Positions 48,487-55,447 of a stretch of DNA of 64,000 nucleotides are shown one piece after another. The translations under genes were made by a program, and so were the position numbers. The notes under the pieces were generated by a model that did no database searches, was not told the origin of the DNA, and was given only the letters and a program-made list of their open reading frames with translations. How positions within the stretch are numbered: position 1 is the first letter of the stretch; each line of letters begins with the position of its first letter. This stretch comes from a virus: positions 34,045 through 98,044 of the IMG/VR virus record IMGVR_UViG_3300047323_000694. One strand, given 5' to 3'.

Positions 48487-48669
48487 TCAGCCCTTACGAA
48501 AGGCCCTTACGTTGCTTCTTGATGGGTCGGGGCGGAGTTGAGAAAGTGCTTTATTGATCAAAAACGCGCCCATCTCTTCGGGCGTGATCCCCTTCAACTT
48601 CGCTACATGCTCAAGCTCGGCCCTGCCCCTCATGTCGAGCTGGATTTCCAGCTCTCTTTTTTCAGGCAC
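48487..48669 (-). CDS. small early protein, possible ribbon-helix-helix
   Basis: 60 residues: PEKRELEIQLDMRGRAELEH and VAKLKGITPEEMGAFLINKA. The strand followed by two helices fits a ribbon-helix-helix DNA-binding fold. Downstream of cro in the leftward early transcript. Function unknown. Confidence 0.6.
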   Translation of the reverse strand: MPEKRELEIQLDMRGRAELEHVAKLKGITPEEMGAFLINKALSQLRPDPSRSNVRAFRKG

Positions 48670-48687
48670 AGTCCCTCCTCGGCTACT

Positions 48688-48876
48688 TCAAGCCACGTCA
48701 GTCTTCGCGTTAAGCTCTTCCATCATCTGGTTCAGAGCGCGTTCAAGCAGGTCGCGCGCAAGCACAGCCTTTTGGGTCCTGTGGAACCTGGCCATGGCAG
48801 TCAGCAAATCGTCAGCTACCTCGTCGAGGCGCACCTTCGTTGCCTTGTCGTGCAGGTGATTAGGGTCGACGTACAT
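48688..48876 (-). CDS. small early protein, possible ribbon-helix-helix
   Basis: 62 residues: ATKVRLDEVADDLLTAMARF and TQKAVLARDLLERALNQMME, again a ribbon-helix-helix layout, with AGGAGCAACAC before the ATG. Possibly a transcription regulator of the early region. Confidence 0.6.
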   Translation of the reverse strand: MYVDPNHLHDKATKVRLDEVADDLLTAMARFHRTQKAVLARDLLERALNQMMEELNAKTDVA

Positions 48877-48914
48877 GTGTTGCTCCTTGTGGCTATAGAA
48901 ATTGGGTTGAATTT

Positions 48915-49145
48915 TTAAGCAGCTGAAAGCTCGGGCCAGATCTGCTTCCAGTCTTCCGGGCGAAGCTCTCTTCGGGTAACGGCGCCGTAGGTAGCAGATT
49001 CGGTGCGCGCAGCTATTTCAGCTGATGCTGTTTTGTGCCCGTAGGCGATCAGCCGAAGGTAGGCCCGAGTGGTGCCAGTACCTTCAACCTGGGCGTCTGT
49101 TGCTGTTTTCAGCCAGGCAAGCAGGCTTTGGTTCTTGCTCCGCAT
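48915..49145 (-). CDS. cro: Cro-like repressor (YdaS family)
   Basis: 76 residues. Helix-turn-helix at about 20-60 (TTRAYLRLIAYGHKTASAEI) and the family ending RRELRPEDWKQIWPEL. AGGAGG precedes the ATG. It is the first gene under the leftward promoter TTGCTT-N17-TAATAA, which overlaps operator O1, and would shut off repressor synthesis on induction. Confidence 0.85.
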   Translation of the reverse strand: MRSKNQSLLAWLKTATDAQVEGTGTTRAYLRLIAYGHKTASAEIAARTESATYGAVTRRELRPEDWKQIWPELSAA

Positions 49146-49173
49146 AGGGAACCTCCTTCTAGATATGAGGATT

Positions 49174-49229
49174 ATTACCCGCAGGTAATCATCAAAGCAA
49201 TACCCATGGGGAATTTACCTTTCGGTAAC
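49174..49229. promoter_or_regulatory. OR-like operator cluster and leftward early promoter
   Basis: Three 16-bp sites lie between cro and the repressor: ATTACCCGCAGGTAAT (49174-49189), AATACCCATGGGGAAT (49199-49214) and TTTACCTTTCGGTAAC (49214-49229). Core TTACC-N4-GGTAA. The leftward promoter (-35 TTGCTT, -10 TAATAA on the minus strand) overlaps the first and second sites. Confidence 0.8.
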
Positions 49230-49248
49230 AGGTGGCGATGATCATCAA

Positions 49249-49731
49249 ATGGATATTTCAGAAATTCGAAGAGCCAACCTTCAGGCGCTGATGAGCGACC
49301 GATTTGGCGGCAAAAAAGCGCATATCGCTGACGCTCTAGGAAAGAGCCCGAGCTATATAGCTAGGTGCCTCTCGCTAACTATCGCGCCAGAAAACAGGAA
49401 GAAAATTGGTGAAGATTTTGCTCGGCACATAGAAGTTGAGCTTGGTCTTGAGCGCTATCAGATGGACAAGCCAATGTCCGGCGCGCACATAGAGGCGTCG
49501 GCTGTAGCGGCTAAGGCTAAGAAACTTGACCTGCTTGCTTCTCCGCGATCGCAGTCAGCTCTTGCCAAAATTGTCGCCGCCGCAGAGTCGGGCCGGCTGA
49601 CCGAAGAGGACATGGTTCTTCTGGAGCTGATCGCAGCGAAGATCGCTGGCGGCGCCCAGGACTCCGGCGCCAACACCAATTCACGACTTAGGGATAGGTT
49701 GAAGATCGATGATTCAGGTACTGAACAGTAG
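49249..49731 (+). CDS. cI: CI-type repressor without peptidase domain
   Basis: 160 residues. The helix-turn-helix is at about 8-50 (RRANLQALMSDRFGGKKAHI, ADALGKSPSYIARCLS) with the usual ENRKKIGEDFARHIEVELGL after it. The rest is an Ala/Lys linker and a short helical domain (LAKIVAAAESGRLTEEDMVL). No S24 peptidase (no Ser/Lys dyad region) is present, so RecA-stimulated self-cleavage is not expected. Divergent from cro; heads an operon with the HipA-like gene. Confidence 0.85.
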   Translation: MDISEIRRANLQALMSDRFGGKKAHIADALGKSPSYIARCLSLTIAPENRKKIGEDFARHIEVELGLERYQMDKPMSGAHIEASAVAAKAKKLDLLASPRSQSALAKIVAAAESGRLTEEDMVLLELIAAKIAGGAQDSGANTNSRLRDRLKIDDSGTEQ

Positions 49732-50584
49732 TTTTTTTGGAGGGCAAATTAGTGCTCCAAAGAATGTCGGCGTGAACCCCCTATTCAGAGCGAAAATATC
49801 CGTCAACGGGGAGTCTGTTAGGTGCTATGTCAAGCCCGCACCTGACAGCTACAAAAACAAGGATGGAACATTTTTCCTGAATCGCGAGATTACCAGCGAG
49901 GCTCTTGGCTACGTATTGGGCAAGGCTTGCGGCATGAGTATGGCGGACAACGCCGGCGTTATAGTTCTTGAGCGGGACATGATCCCTGCCGACATCCTGG
50001 GTAAGCTTGATGAGATTACTCATGGCGACAAGCAAGAGTCCTTCTTGGCATGGTTCAGCCAGGACATGACCTACCCTAATCTCGTCGAAAGGCTTATCGG
50101 CGACCCCAAGAATGACTTCCAAGCAAAGCGCATAAGGCGCGTGGCTGAAACGCTGGCGAAGCATCCTGACTCCCCTGCTCTTGTTTCATTTGATGAGTGG
50201 CTGCTCAATTCGGATCGGCACCTTGGTAACCTTTTGGCTGCCGCGAAGGGGAAAATGATGCTGATCGACCAGGGCCGAATTTTCGTACAGCCTTCATGGC
50301 AACCAGCGACACTTGGCCCGATTGGGGCGCGCTGTAAAAACACATTTGAACTGATGCTGAATACCTACACTCCTAGGTGGAGCGAGCAGTTACCAATAAA
50401 AAGTGCACGATCTCTGGCGTACAATACAATCTCGGTGGCCTTTCGAGGGGATGGCGCTTCCGCCGCTCGCAGCGTGCTCAAGGAGATGATGATGGAGGAG
50501 TCTGACGTGGATACAGTAATCGACTACCTGGCAGGTCGCCTGGACCCCGTTCAGTACAACCAATTTGTCGAGCTATTGGCGTGA
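49709..50584 (+). CDS. HipA-like kinase (HipA_2 type) in the lysogenic operon
   Basis: 291 residues, overlapping the repressor gene by 23 bp. N-terminal lobe GGQISAPKNVGVNPLFRAKI with a candidate ATP Lys in CYVKPAP (42). Catalytic loop LLNSDRHLGNLLAAAK (Asp169, Asn174) and metal-binding MMLIDQGRIF (Asp187), as in HipA-type Ser/Thr kinases. It lacks the long N-subdomain of classic HipA. Expressed with the repressor in lysogens, so a role in exclusion, defence or prophage control is plausible. Substrate unknown. Confidence 0.75.
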   Translation: MIQVLNSSFFGGQISAPKNVGVNPLFRAKISVNGESVRCYVKPAPDSYKNKDGTFFLNREITSEALGYVLGKACGMSMADNAGVIVLERDMIPADILGKLDEITHGDKQESFLAWFSQDMTYPNLVERLIGDPKNDFQAKRIRRVAETLAKHPDSPALVSFDEWLLNSDRHLGNLLAAAKGKMMLIDQGRIFVQPSWQPATLGPIGARCKNTFELMLNTYTPRWSEQLPIKSARSLAYNTISVAFRGDGASAARSVLKEMMMEESDVDTVIDYLAGRLDPVQYNQFVELLA

Positions 50585-51456
50585 CTAACAGCATACTTCG
50601 CAAGCGCCTTTCTCAGGACGCTCCCGCCCGACCAGTCCAGGGTTACTGGCAGCCTATAAGCGTCTGCCTCGACCAGGATGCCGGTGAGTTTCTAAACGTG
50701 GGAGTGGTGTTTTCTAGCGGCACCAAGGTCGATGTGAGGATGCTTGATACGTTCGATCGCATGAAATGCCTGTACGACGGCAGATTCGATCAAAACGATT
50801 TGACGCATTACTTGTTGGATATCGAGGAATACCTTTACAAAACCAAGGGTGACTTCCCTGACGAGATCGACTCTGGGATCAGGCTCGGAACCAAGCTTTA
50901 CGCTGCTGGGGAGTCATCAGAGGCAATTGTTAATGAGTATTTCGAAGATGTGGTAACCCTAGCCAGGCCGAAGGGATCCCCTCGGAATGCTGGATTTCGC
51001 TACACGTCGACTCCGAAGCTTCGGGACAACATCTTTCAGATAATGAAGCAAAAGATGAATATGGAGGCATCAGCGATAATCAAGGACGAACGATTCCGCC
51101 TCAAGATGAAGAATGGCGCATTCATGGATGTTGACACCCCTCTGCTTAGCGCTTCGGCTGCGGGCACCATCGTGTCAGCCTGGTACAAGAGTCCTCTTGT
51201 CGTCTCCAACAACATCCTGCAGGGCTACACCGACCTCGTCGTGGTTTCTAGCAATAGCGACCGGAAGACGGCAATGTCGATTCTTATACCTGACGACAAA
51301 AGCGGTCTGGATGCCGCCGAGTTCCAGAAGCTTAGCGATGCTGTTAGCAAGCAAATCGATAGAATTCGGAACTCTGGTGTTGAGGTTCTGGCTGCCAGCT
51401 CTACCGATATCCTAGCTAACAAGACAATCGAGTGGTGGGCTAACAAGGTGGCATAA
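50581..51456 (+). CDS. DUF3037-like partner of the HipA-like kinase
   Basis: 291 residues. The N-terminal strand region (YWQPISVCLDQDAGEFLNVG then VVFSSGTKVDVRML) follows the DUF3037 pattern ('FVNVGVIL'), and genes of that family are commonly adjacent to HipA_2 genes. The C-terminal half (GYTDLVVVSSNSDRKTAMSI) is specific. It overlaps the kinase stop by 4 bp, indicating coupled synthesis and probably a complex. Function unknown. Confidence 0.65.
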   Translation: MTNSILRKRLSQDAPARPVQGYWQPISVCLDQDAGEFLNVGVVFSSGTKVDVRMLDTFDRMKCLYDGRFDQNDLTHYLLDIEEYLYKTKGDFPDEIDSGIRLGTKLYAAGESSEAIVNEYFEDVVTLARPKGSPRNAGFRYTSTPKLRDNIFQIMKQKMNMEASAIIKDERFRLKMKNGAFMDVDTPLLSASAAGTIVSAWYKSPLVVSNNILQGYTDLVVVSSNSDRKTAMSILIPDDKSGLDAAEFQKLSDAVSKQIDRIRNSGVEVLAASSTDILANKTIEWWANKVA

Positions 51457-51504
51457 CCTATAAGCCCGCTCGACGATCCGAGCAAAACCTCTTTTGAATC
51501 AAGG

Positions 51505-51526
51505 CCCGCCATTGAGCGGGTTTTTT
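51505..51526 (+). terminator. terminator of the lysogenic operon
   Basis: CCCGC-cattga-GCGGG followed by TTTTTT, 48 bp after the DUF3037-like gene. It isolates the repressor-kinase operon from the rightward early promoter. Confidence 0.8.
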
Positions 51527-51538
51527 ATTTGGGAAAAG

Positions 51539-51583
51539 ATTACCTATGGGTATTGACGATGTGAGTTACCTACAGGTAATGTT
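51539..51583 (+). promoter_or_regulatory. OL-like operators and rightward early promoter
   Basis: ATTACCTATGGGTATT (51539-51554) and GTTACCTACAGGTAAT (51565-51580) match the operators before the repressor gene. The promoter TTGACG (51554-51559) with -10 TAATGT 18 bp on overlaps the second site, so repressor binding would block the early operon that runs to int. Confidence 0.78.
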
Positions 51584-51633
51584 CACTCCATCGAGCCACT
51601 ACAGCGACTCGCCAGGGCCTCAATCGGGTCTGC

Positions 51634-51677
51634 GCTCTTTCACAACTTAGACCGCCGAGCCTTCAGGCATAGAAGGC
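51634..51677 (+). promoter_or_regulatory. nut-like antitermination site (boxA plus hairpin)
   Basis: GCTCTTTCACA (51634-51644) is close to the boxA consensus, and 14 bp later GCCTTC-aggcata-GAAGGC (51659-51677) forms a boxB-like hairpin. It lies in the untranslated leader after the rightward early promoter. The rest of the leader (51527-51870) has no convincing gene apart from the tiny frame below. Confidence 0.55.
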
Positions 51678-51719
51678 CAGCAGACCCAACAGGGCGAGCT
51701 GCAAACAGGTGTGACGGCC

Positions 51720-51782
51720 ATGAAGCTGTCATTCAAGCGACACGCAGGCCCCAAGCGAAGTGGGAAGCGTGATACCGGATGA
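51720..51782 (+). CDS. tiny basic leader peptide (doubtful)
   Basis: 20 codons, MKLSFKRHAGPKRSGKRDTG, seven of them Lys or Arg. No strong ribosome-binding site. It follows the nut-like site, where lambdoid phages encode N, but it is far shorter than known N proteins. Could be chance. Confidence 0.25.
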   Translation: MKLSFKRHAGPKRSGKRDTG

Positions 51783-51870
51783 GCGACCGGTGCCTGGCTT
51801 GAGTAAGACCGAACATTTCACTGATGCAGCTTGGCGACAGGCTGCATTGGGAAGTCAGAGGAGGTGCAGC

Positions 51871-52134
51871 ATGAGCGTGAAAGAAGTTGTGGAAAGCCAG
51901 ATTCGCGCCTCTCAAATCTGCCGAGAGCGCTACTCGACCATGAGTGAAGTCGACTGGTTGGCAGGCGGAATAATTTTCACGCTGAAGCATTCAATGAGCG
52001 TCCTTAGGGATCAAGAGCGATTCGCCAAGAAAGCTTATGAGTACATTCAAGAGCTCCGTAATTCTGACAAACACCAGGCTGCAGCAAAGGTTTCAGATTG
52101 GCTAGACGCCTTTGGCAGCCAGGTAGCAGCTTAA
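51871..52134 (+). CDS. hypothetical early protein
   Basis: 87 residues from the ATG at 51871 (GGAGGTG upstream). All-helical: VKEVVESQIRASQICRERYS and SVLRDQERFAKKAYEYIQEL. First substantial gene of the rightward early operon, where host-takeover genes are common. Function unknown. Confidence 0.6.
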   Translation: MSVKEVVESQIRASQICRERYSTMSEVDWLAGGIIFTLKHSMSVLRDQERFAKKAYEYIQELRNSDKHQAAAKVSDWLDAFGSQVAA

Positions 52135-52164
52135 TTCGCCTATGGGCAATCAGGAGTTAGAGAG

Positions 52165-52557
52165 ATGACACCCGAACAGAAAGTGAAATATCTGATCCTT
52201 GAGTGGGCCGAGAAGTGGGATGGCGAAACAGCTGCAACGTTCGCCGCCCGCACCGGGGAGGAGGTAGACGAGGCATATGACGCGCTGGTCGAGGCTGACG
52301 CCCACTGGGACGCCAAGAGCGAAACCCGCGAGGGCGAGATCGAAACCGGATTGCCTGCCGATGGTGGTCGCCACTACGAGGCCAAGGCTGTAGGTGGACG
52401 CCTGCCGGATGATTCATGGGTTGGCTGGACTTACTACTACGGCGGCGGGAAGCATTCCGATCCCGACTCTGTCGACTGGATTGAGCATGCCTACGACTTG
52501 CTCTGCGTCGTAGAGGAAAGGGTCATGACCGTTAGAACCTTTACGAAAGCAGCGTAA
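52165..52557 (+). CDS. hypothetical early protein
   Basis: 130 residues, acidic. Helical N-terminus (QKVKYLILEWAEKWDGETAA) and an aromatic central part (SWVGWTYYYGGGKHSDPDSV) then DWIEHAYDLLCVVEE. I have seen the WVGWTYYYGGGKH-type motif only in hypothetical proteins. Function unknown. Confidence 0.6.
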   Translation: MTPEQKVKYLILEWAEKWDGETAATFAARTGEEVDEAYDALVEADAHWDAKSETREGEIETGLPADGGRHYEAKAVGGRLPDDSWVGWTYYYGGGKHSDPDSVDWIEHAYDLLCVVEERVMTVRTFTKAA

Positions 52558-52581
52558 CCCATTTCAGCAAGGAAGCCCCTC

Positions 52582-52719
52582 ATGTCCCTAAAACAACTCG
52601 CAGTACAAGCAGCCCGTAACCATAACCATCTGGCTATACGGGAGAAAGAATTCAGTCAAATGGCACTCGCTCAGCGTGATGTATGGATGCGTCTGGCGAG
52701 ATCGGTAGGAGGTAAGTGA
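52582..52719 (+). CDS. small hypothetical protein
   Basis: 45 residues (SLKQLAVQAARNHNHLAIRE then QRDVWMRLARSVGGK), basic and helical. An AAGGAAG site lies 7 nt upstream and its stop overlaps the next ATG, so it is likely real and coupled. Confidence 0.5.
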   Translation: MSLKQLAVQAARNHNHLAIREKEFSQMALAQRDVWMRLARSVGGK

Positions 52720-52931
52720 TGAGTGATCCAAAACCAAAGCCATGCCCTGTATGCGGCGGCGATGATCTGGAAGTGGACAGTTCCACGAACGCCGCAAGCT
52801 GGGTGCAGTGCCGCGATTGTGACCACAAACTTCAGAACGCCTGCTCCGAGGAGGCGGTAGTTCGCCGCTGGAACAAGCTTGAGAGACCAGCCAAGGCAGC
52901 CCCGCATGATCAAGGAGTAAGTGATGAGTGA
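52719..52931 (+). CDS. Lar-like restriction alleviation protein
   Basis: 70 residues. Zinc-ribbon CPVCGGDDLEVDSS then WVQCRDCDHK and the family end SEEAVVRRWNKL. Lar-family proteins weaken type I restriction by modulating modification. A paralogue lies at 54890-55111. Start taken at the ATG after the overlapping GTG. Confidence 0.75.
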   Translation: MSDPKPKPCPVCGGDDLEVDSSTNAASWVQCRDCDHKLQNACSEEAVVRRWNKLERPAKAAPHDQGVSDE

Positions 52932-53265
52932 GTCGAAGTTTACGCCGGGGCCTTGGCATGTCGGTGAAGGCCAGCAAGCGCAGATCGTTTACGACAAAGA
53001 TGGATGGGGAATTGCTAACGCCGTGGTTTTTCATCGAGCGCATGAGCAAGGCTCGTCGCTGGCCAACGCCAAGTTGATCGCTACCGCCCCTGATTTGGTT
53101 GCGGACCTAATCATTGCCGCCGCAACCCTGCGCCGCTACGAGCAGGCTCACCGAGCCAAAGGCACCGAAGAAAGCGCCGCCAAGGCCGAGGTTAACGCTG
53201 ATCTTGCCGCACGCTTCGAAGCGACCATCCAGCGCGCCACAGCCAGCCCTATGGGCAAGGAGTGA
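52924..53265 (+). CDS. conserved phage early protein
   Basis: 113 residues from the ATG at 52924: FTPGPWHVGEGQQAQIVYDK, ANAKLIATAPDLVADLIIAA. The TPGPW ... NAKLIATAPDL pattern is widespread among small early phage proteins of unknown function. Overlaps the Lar-like gene by 8 bp. Confidence 0.7.
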   Translation: MSESKFTPGPWHVGEGQQAQIVYDKDGWGIANAVVFHRAHEQGSSLANAKLIATAPDLVADLIIAAATLRRYEQAHRAKGTEESAAKAEVNADLAARFEATIQRATASPMGKE

Positions 53266-53476
53266 GACAGTGCCCGCACATGCGGCCCGATCCTCTCTCT
53301 GAGAGCGCATCGGGGTGTGATCTGAGGCTAAGTCTCGGGCGGCGGAAGTGCCAACAGGCAGCCTTTAGGGCTTCCCCTTCCGCTCAATTCCGGCTGAGCC
53401 CCGGACAGATCATACCGCCGATGCGGAAGCCAACCCCGCAGATGCGGGACACCTGCATAACCAACCGGAGAAACCC

Positions 53477-53617
53477 ATGCTCCAGATCATCCTGATCGGC
53501 GCAGCACTGAGCTTTGAGCGACCCGAATCGCTTACATGCCAGAACAGTGCGAGCGCTGAGCTTGAGCGGGCATCACGCCCCGCCGAAGTCAGGCGAACAT
53601 CCATCGGGGCGGTTTAG
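53477..53617 (+). CDS. small hypothetical protein; remainder of a 550-bp gene-poor stretch
   Basis: 46 codons after a GGAG site: MLQIILIGAALSFERPESLT, hydrophobic start then charged. It may be a small membrane protein. The stretch 53266-53818 otherwise contains inverted repeats (GCGGAAG near 53341 with CTTCCGC near 53377) and a terminator at 53694, but no other gene. Confidence 0.4.
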   Translation: MLQIILIGAALSFERPESLTCQNSASAELERASRPAEVRRTSIGAV

Positions 53618-53693
53618 CGTTCGGGCGCCGCCGTCCCGCCAAGAAATAAGGGCCCGGTCAGAGCCCGGATAACCCTTTAAACCTGATCTGTGG

Positions 53694-53717
53694 AACCCGG
53701 TTAACGCCGGGTTTTTA
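53694..53717 (+). terminator. terminator within the rightward early operon
   Basis: AACCCGG-ttaacg-CCGGGTT followed by TTTT. Genes continue in the same direction, so readthrough, perhaps by antitermination at the nut-like site, is needed for expression of the recombination genes. Confidence 0.7.
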
Positions 53718-53818
53718 TTGCCCTGAATTTATTCGCATGGAAATCCACCGGCTCCTTTGCGGGCTACAGCCGGGTTCGGGTTTCCAGCCGAATTGATTCA
53801 CTGACTGAGGATTGAGTG

Positions 53819-54052
53819 ATGAGACCAGTAATGACGATGAAGCCGATTCACGATTCGCTCGGACGGCTGATGAACGGATACGACGATGCGGGCGAAGGCA
53901 GGTTTCACGGCTGGGGCGTTGAGTATGAGGAGTTCGAAACCGGCCCTGGAAACTACAGCGTTGCGATCATCGAAATGCCCGACGGCACCATGCAAACGCT
54001 GGCGCCCTGGCTGATTCGCTTTCTGGATATTGACGCGCCGCCAACCGAATAA
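53819..54052 (+). CDS. hypothetical protein
   Basis: 77 residues from the ATG at 53819 (GAGG upstream); an ATG at 53831 is an alternative. Small soluble protein with RFHGWGVEYEEFETGPGNYS and MQTLAPWLIRFLD. Function unknown. Confidence 0.6.
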   Translation: MRPVMTMKPIHDSLGRLMNGYDDAGEGRFHGWGVEYEEFETGPGNYSVAIIEMPDGTMQTLAPWLIRFLDIDAPPTE

Positions 54053-54073
54053 CCCAGCCCACTGGAGGCAACC

Positions 54074-54520
54074 ATGAACGCTGCATTGCAGATTGCACAA
54101 CAGAACTACGACCGTGCGTTGCCTCTGGAAGACGACGGTTTTCTCGAAACTGCAGAGGGCCAAGATTGGGTTGAGCGATCCACGGTCAAGCTGATGGCCG
54201 GGCGCAATGTGATTAAGCCCAACCCATGGGGGCGCGACGGGGTTCTGATTGACGAGTTCAAGCTTGTCGAAAAGGTCGCCGAGCATTTGGCTGAGTTGCC
54301 GAATGATCACTTCGCAGTCGAGCGGATCCTGATCGAGCTCATGCGCCGCGCTCACAAAGATGACGAACTGTACCGGCTCGCATCCGAGGCCCTGGGCGTT
54401 GACGAGGGCGAGTGCCGGGTAGTGCAGGACTTGGCTCTTGAGCTTCTGTCACCGGTCGCCGAAGAGTATGCCGAAGCGGTACGGGCAGACGACAAAGCCC
54501 AGTCGGAGTGTGGATTTTGA
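54074..54520 (+). CDS. hypothetical protein
   Basis: 148 residues (GGAGG upstream), acidic. It reads LEDDGFLETAEGQDWVERST, VAEHLAELPNDHFAVERILI. Predominantly helical in the second half. No family recognised. Confidence 0.6.
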   Translation: MNAALQIAQQNYDRALPLEDDGFLETAEGQDWVERSTVKLMAGRNVIKPNPWGRDGVLIDEFKLVEKVAEHLAELPNDHFAVERILIELMRRAHKDDELYRLASEALGVDEGECRVVQDLALELLSPVAEEYAEAVRADDKAQSECGF

Positions 54521-54708
54521 GCCCTCACATCATCTTAGACGACGCACTGGAAAGCCTTGAGCACCCAGCCAGCGCCTACGGCGAGACGATTTTGGTGCAG
54601 CGAATCATCACCAAGATGATGACCGACCACCTGATCACCCTCGAAGAGTTTTCACACTACTGCAAGCGCCTGAACAAAATCACTGCCGGGCGCAGGGAGG
54701 CAGCATGA
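54517..54708 (+). CDS. small hypothetical protein
   Basis: 63 residues from a TTG overlapping the previous stop (TTGA), with GGAG 8 nt upstream; a GTG at 54508 would add three residues. Helical: LVQRIITKMMTDHLITLEEF, SHYCKRLNKITAGRR. ATGA overlap with the next gene. Confidence 0.55.
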   Translation: MSPHIILDDALESLEHPASAYGETILVQRIITKMMTDHLITLEEFSHYCKRLNKITAGRREAA

Positions 54709-54893
54709 GCACGCCAATCGTTAAATCCCTGATAGACGAAATGCTCGAAGAGATCGCCGGGGCCAACCCTGCGGACGTGATTCAGCGCGCCGAGCGCCTG
54801 GGCTATGTCGGCTGGCCGCTGAAGTCGTACCGCGAGCCGGGCGGGCCATGGGTTCATCGGTATGCGGCGCCGAAGGTTGGGATGCGGCCATGA
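54705..54893 (+). CDS. small hypothetical protein
   Basis: 62 residues: VKSLIDEMLEEIAGANPADV, IQRAERLGYVGWPLKSYR. Coupled to both neighbours by ATGA overlaps. Function unknown. Confidence 0.55.
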   Translation: MSTPIVKSLIDEMLEEIAGANPADVIQRAERLGYVGWPLKSYREPGGPWVHRYAAPKVGMRP

Positions 54894-55111
54894 GCTCCAT
54901 TAAACCCTGTCCCTTCTGCGGCTCACCGGCTGAAATTGATACTCAGCAGCCTTACCGGAATTTTCAGTCTGGCGTTCTTGGTTCGGCCGTGGCCGTTTAC
55001 TGCACCGGATGTATCGCCAATATGTCCATCTGCCGAGAGGATGTGCCGGACGTCGATGCTGACATGGTGATCGAGCTTTGGAATGCCAGGCATGAAGGGT
55101 CGATAAATTGA
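54890..55111 (+). CDS. Lar family restriction alleviation protein
   Basis: 73 residues from the ATG at 54890. Zinc ribbon IKPCPFCGSPAEIDT then VYCTGCIANMSI, and the family end VIELWNARHEG. Second Lar-type gene of the operon; both would act early, when incoming DNA meets restriction enzymes. Confidence 0.82.
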   Translation: MSSIKPCPFCGSPAEIDTQQPYRNFQSGVLGSAVAVYCTGCIANMSICREDVPDVDADMVIELWNARHEGSIN

Positions 55112-55221
55112 CCCGTCAACGCCTGCGCAGACTCGCTTACTGGCGAGGCTCTGCATACGCCCTCCTATTCGCAACTGCTTGGATGCTCGCAAGCGCATAC
55201 GCAGAGCGAATCACGAACTAA
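55108..55221 (+). CDS. very small membrane protein
   Basis: 37 residues from a TTG overlapping the previous stop: basic TRQRLRRLAYWRGS then AYALLFATAWMLASAYAE, one hydrophobic segment with positive-inside charge. Likely an inner-membrane miniprotein. Confidence 0.45.
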   Translation: MTRQRLRRLAYWRGSAYALLFATAWMLASAYAERITN

Positions 55222-55275
55222 CCCTTTCATTTACTCGCAGCGCCCCGGCATTCGGCATGGCGCGTGGAGATAGTC

Positions 55276-55437
55276 ATGTCCGCAGAAAGTCTGCGCGCAA
55301 CGCCTACTGAGGCCGCAAGGCTGCATTGGCGCGCCGAGGGTGAGTTTCATCCGCTGCAATTCACTGGCGACCAGCGCAAAGAGTACGAAGCAGAGCAGGC
55401 CCGCCTTGAGCGGGAATGGGATAACCAACCTAATTGA
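55276..55437 (+). CDS. small hypothetical protein
   Basis: 53 residues from the ATG at 55276 (GGAGA upstream): LRATPTEAARLHWRAEGEFH, RKEYEAEQARLEREWDN. Charged and helical. Directly before the Sak4-like gene; possibly a recombination accessory. Confidence 0.55.
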   Translation: MSAESLRATPTEAARLHWRAEGEFHPLQFTGDQRKEYEAEQARLEREWDNQPN

Positions 55438-55447
55438 GGTGGACGCC

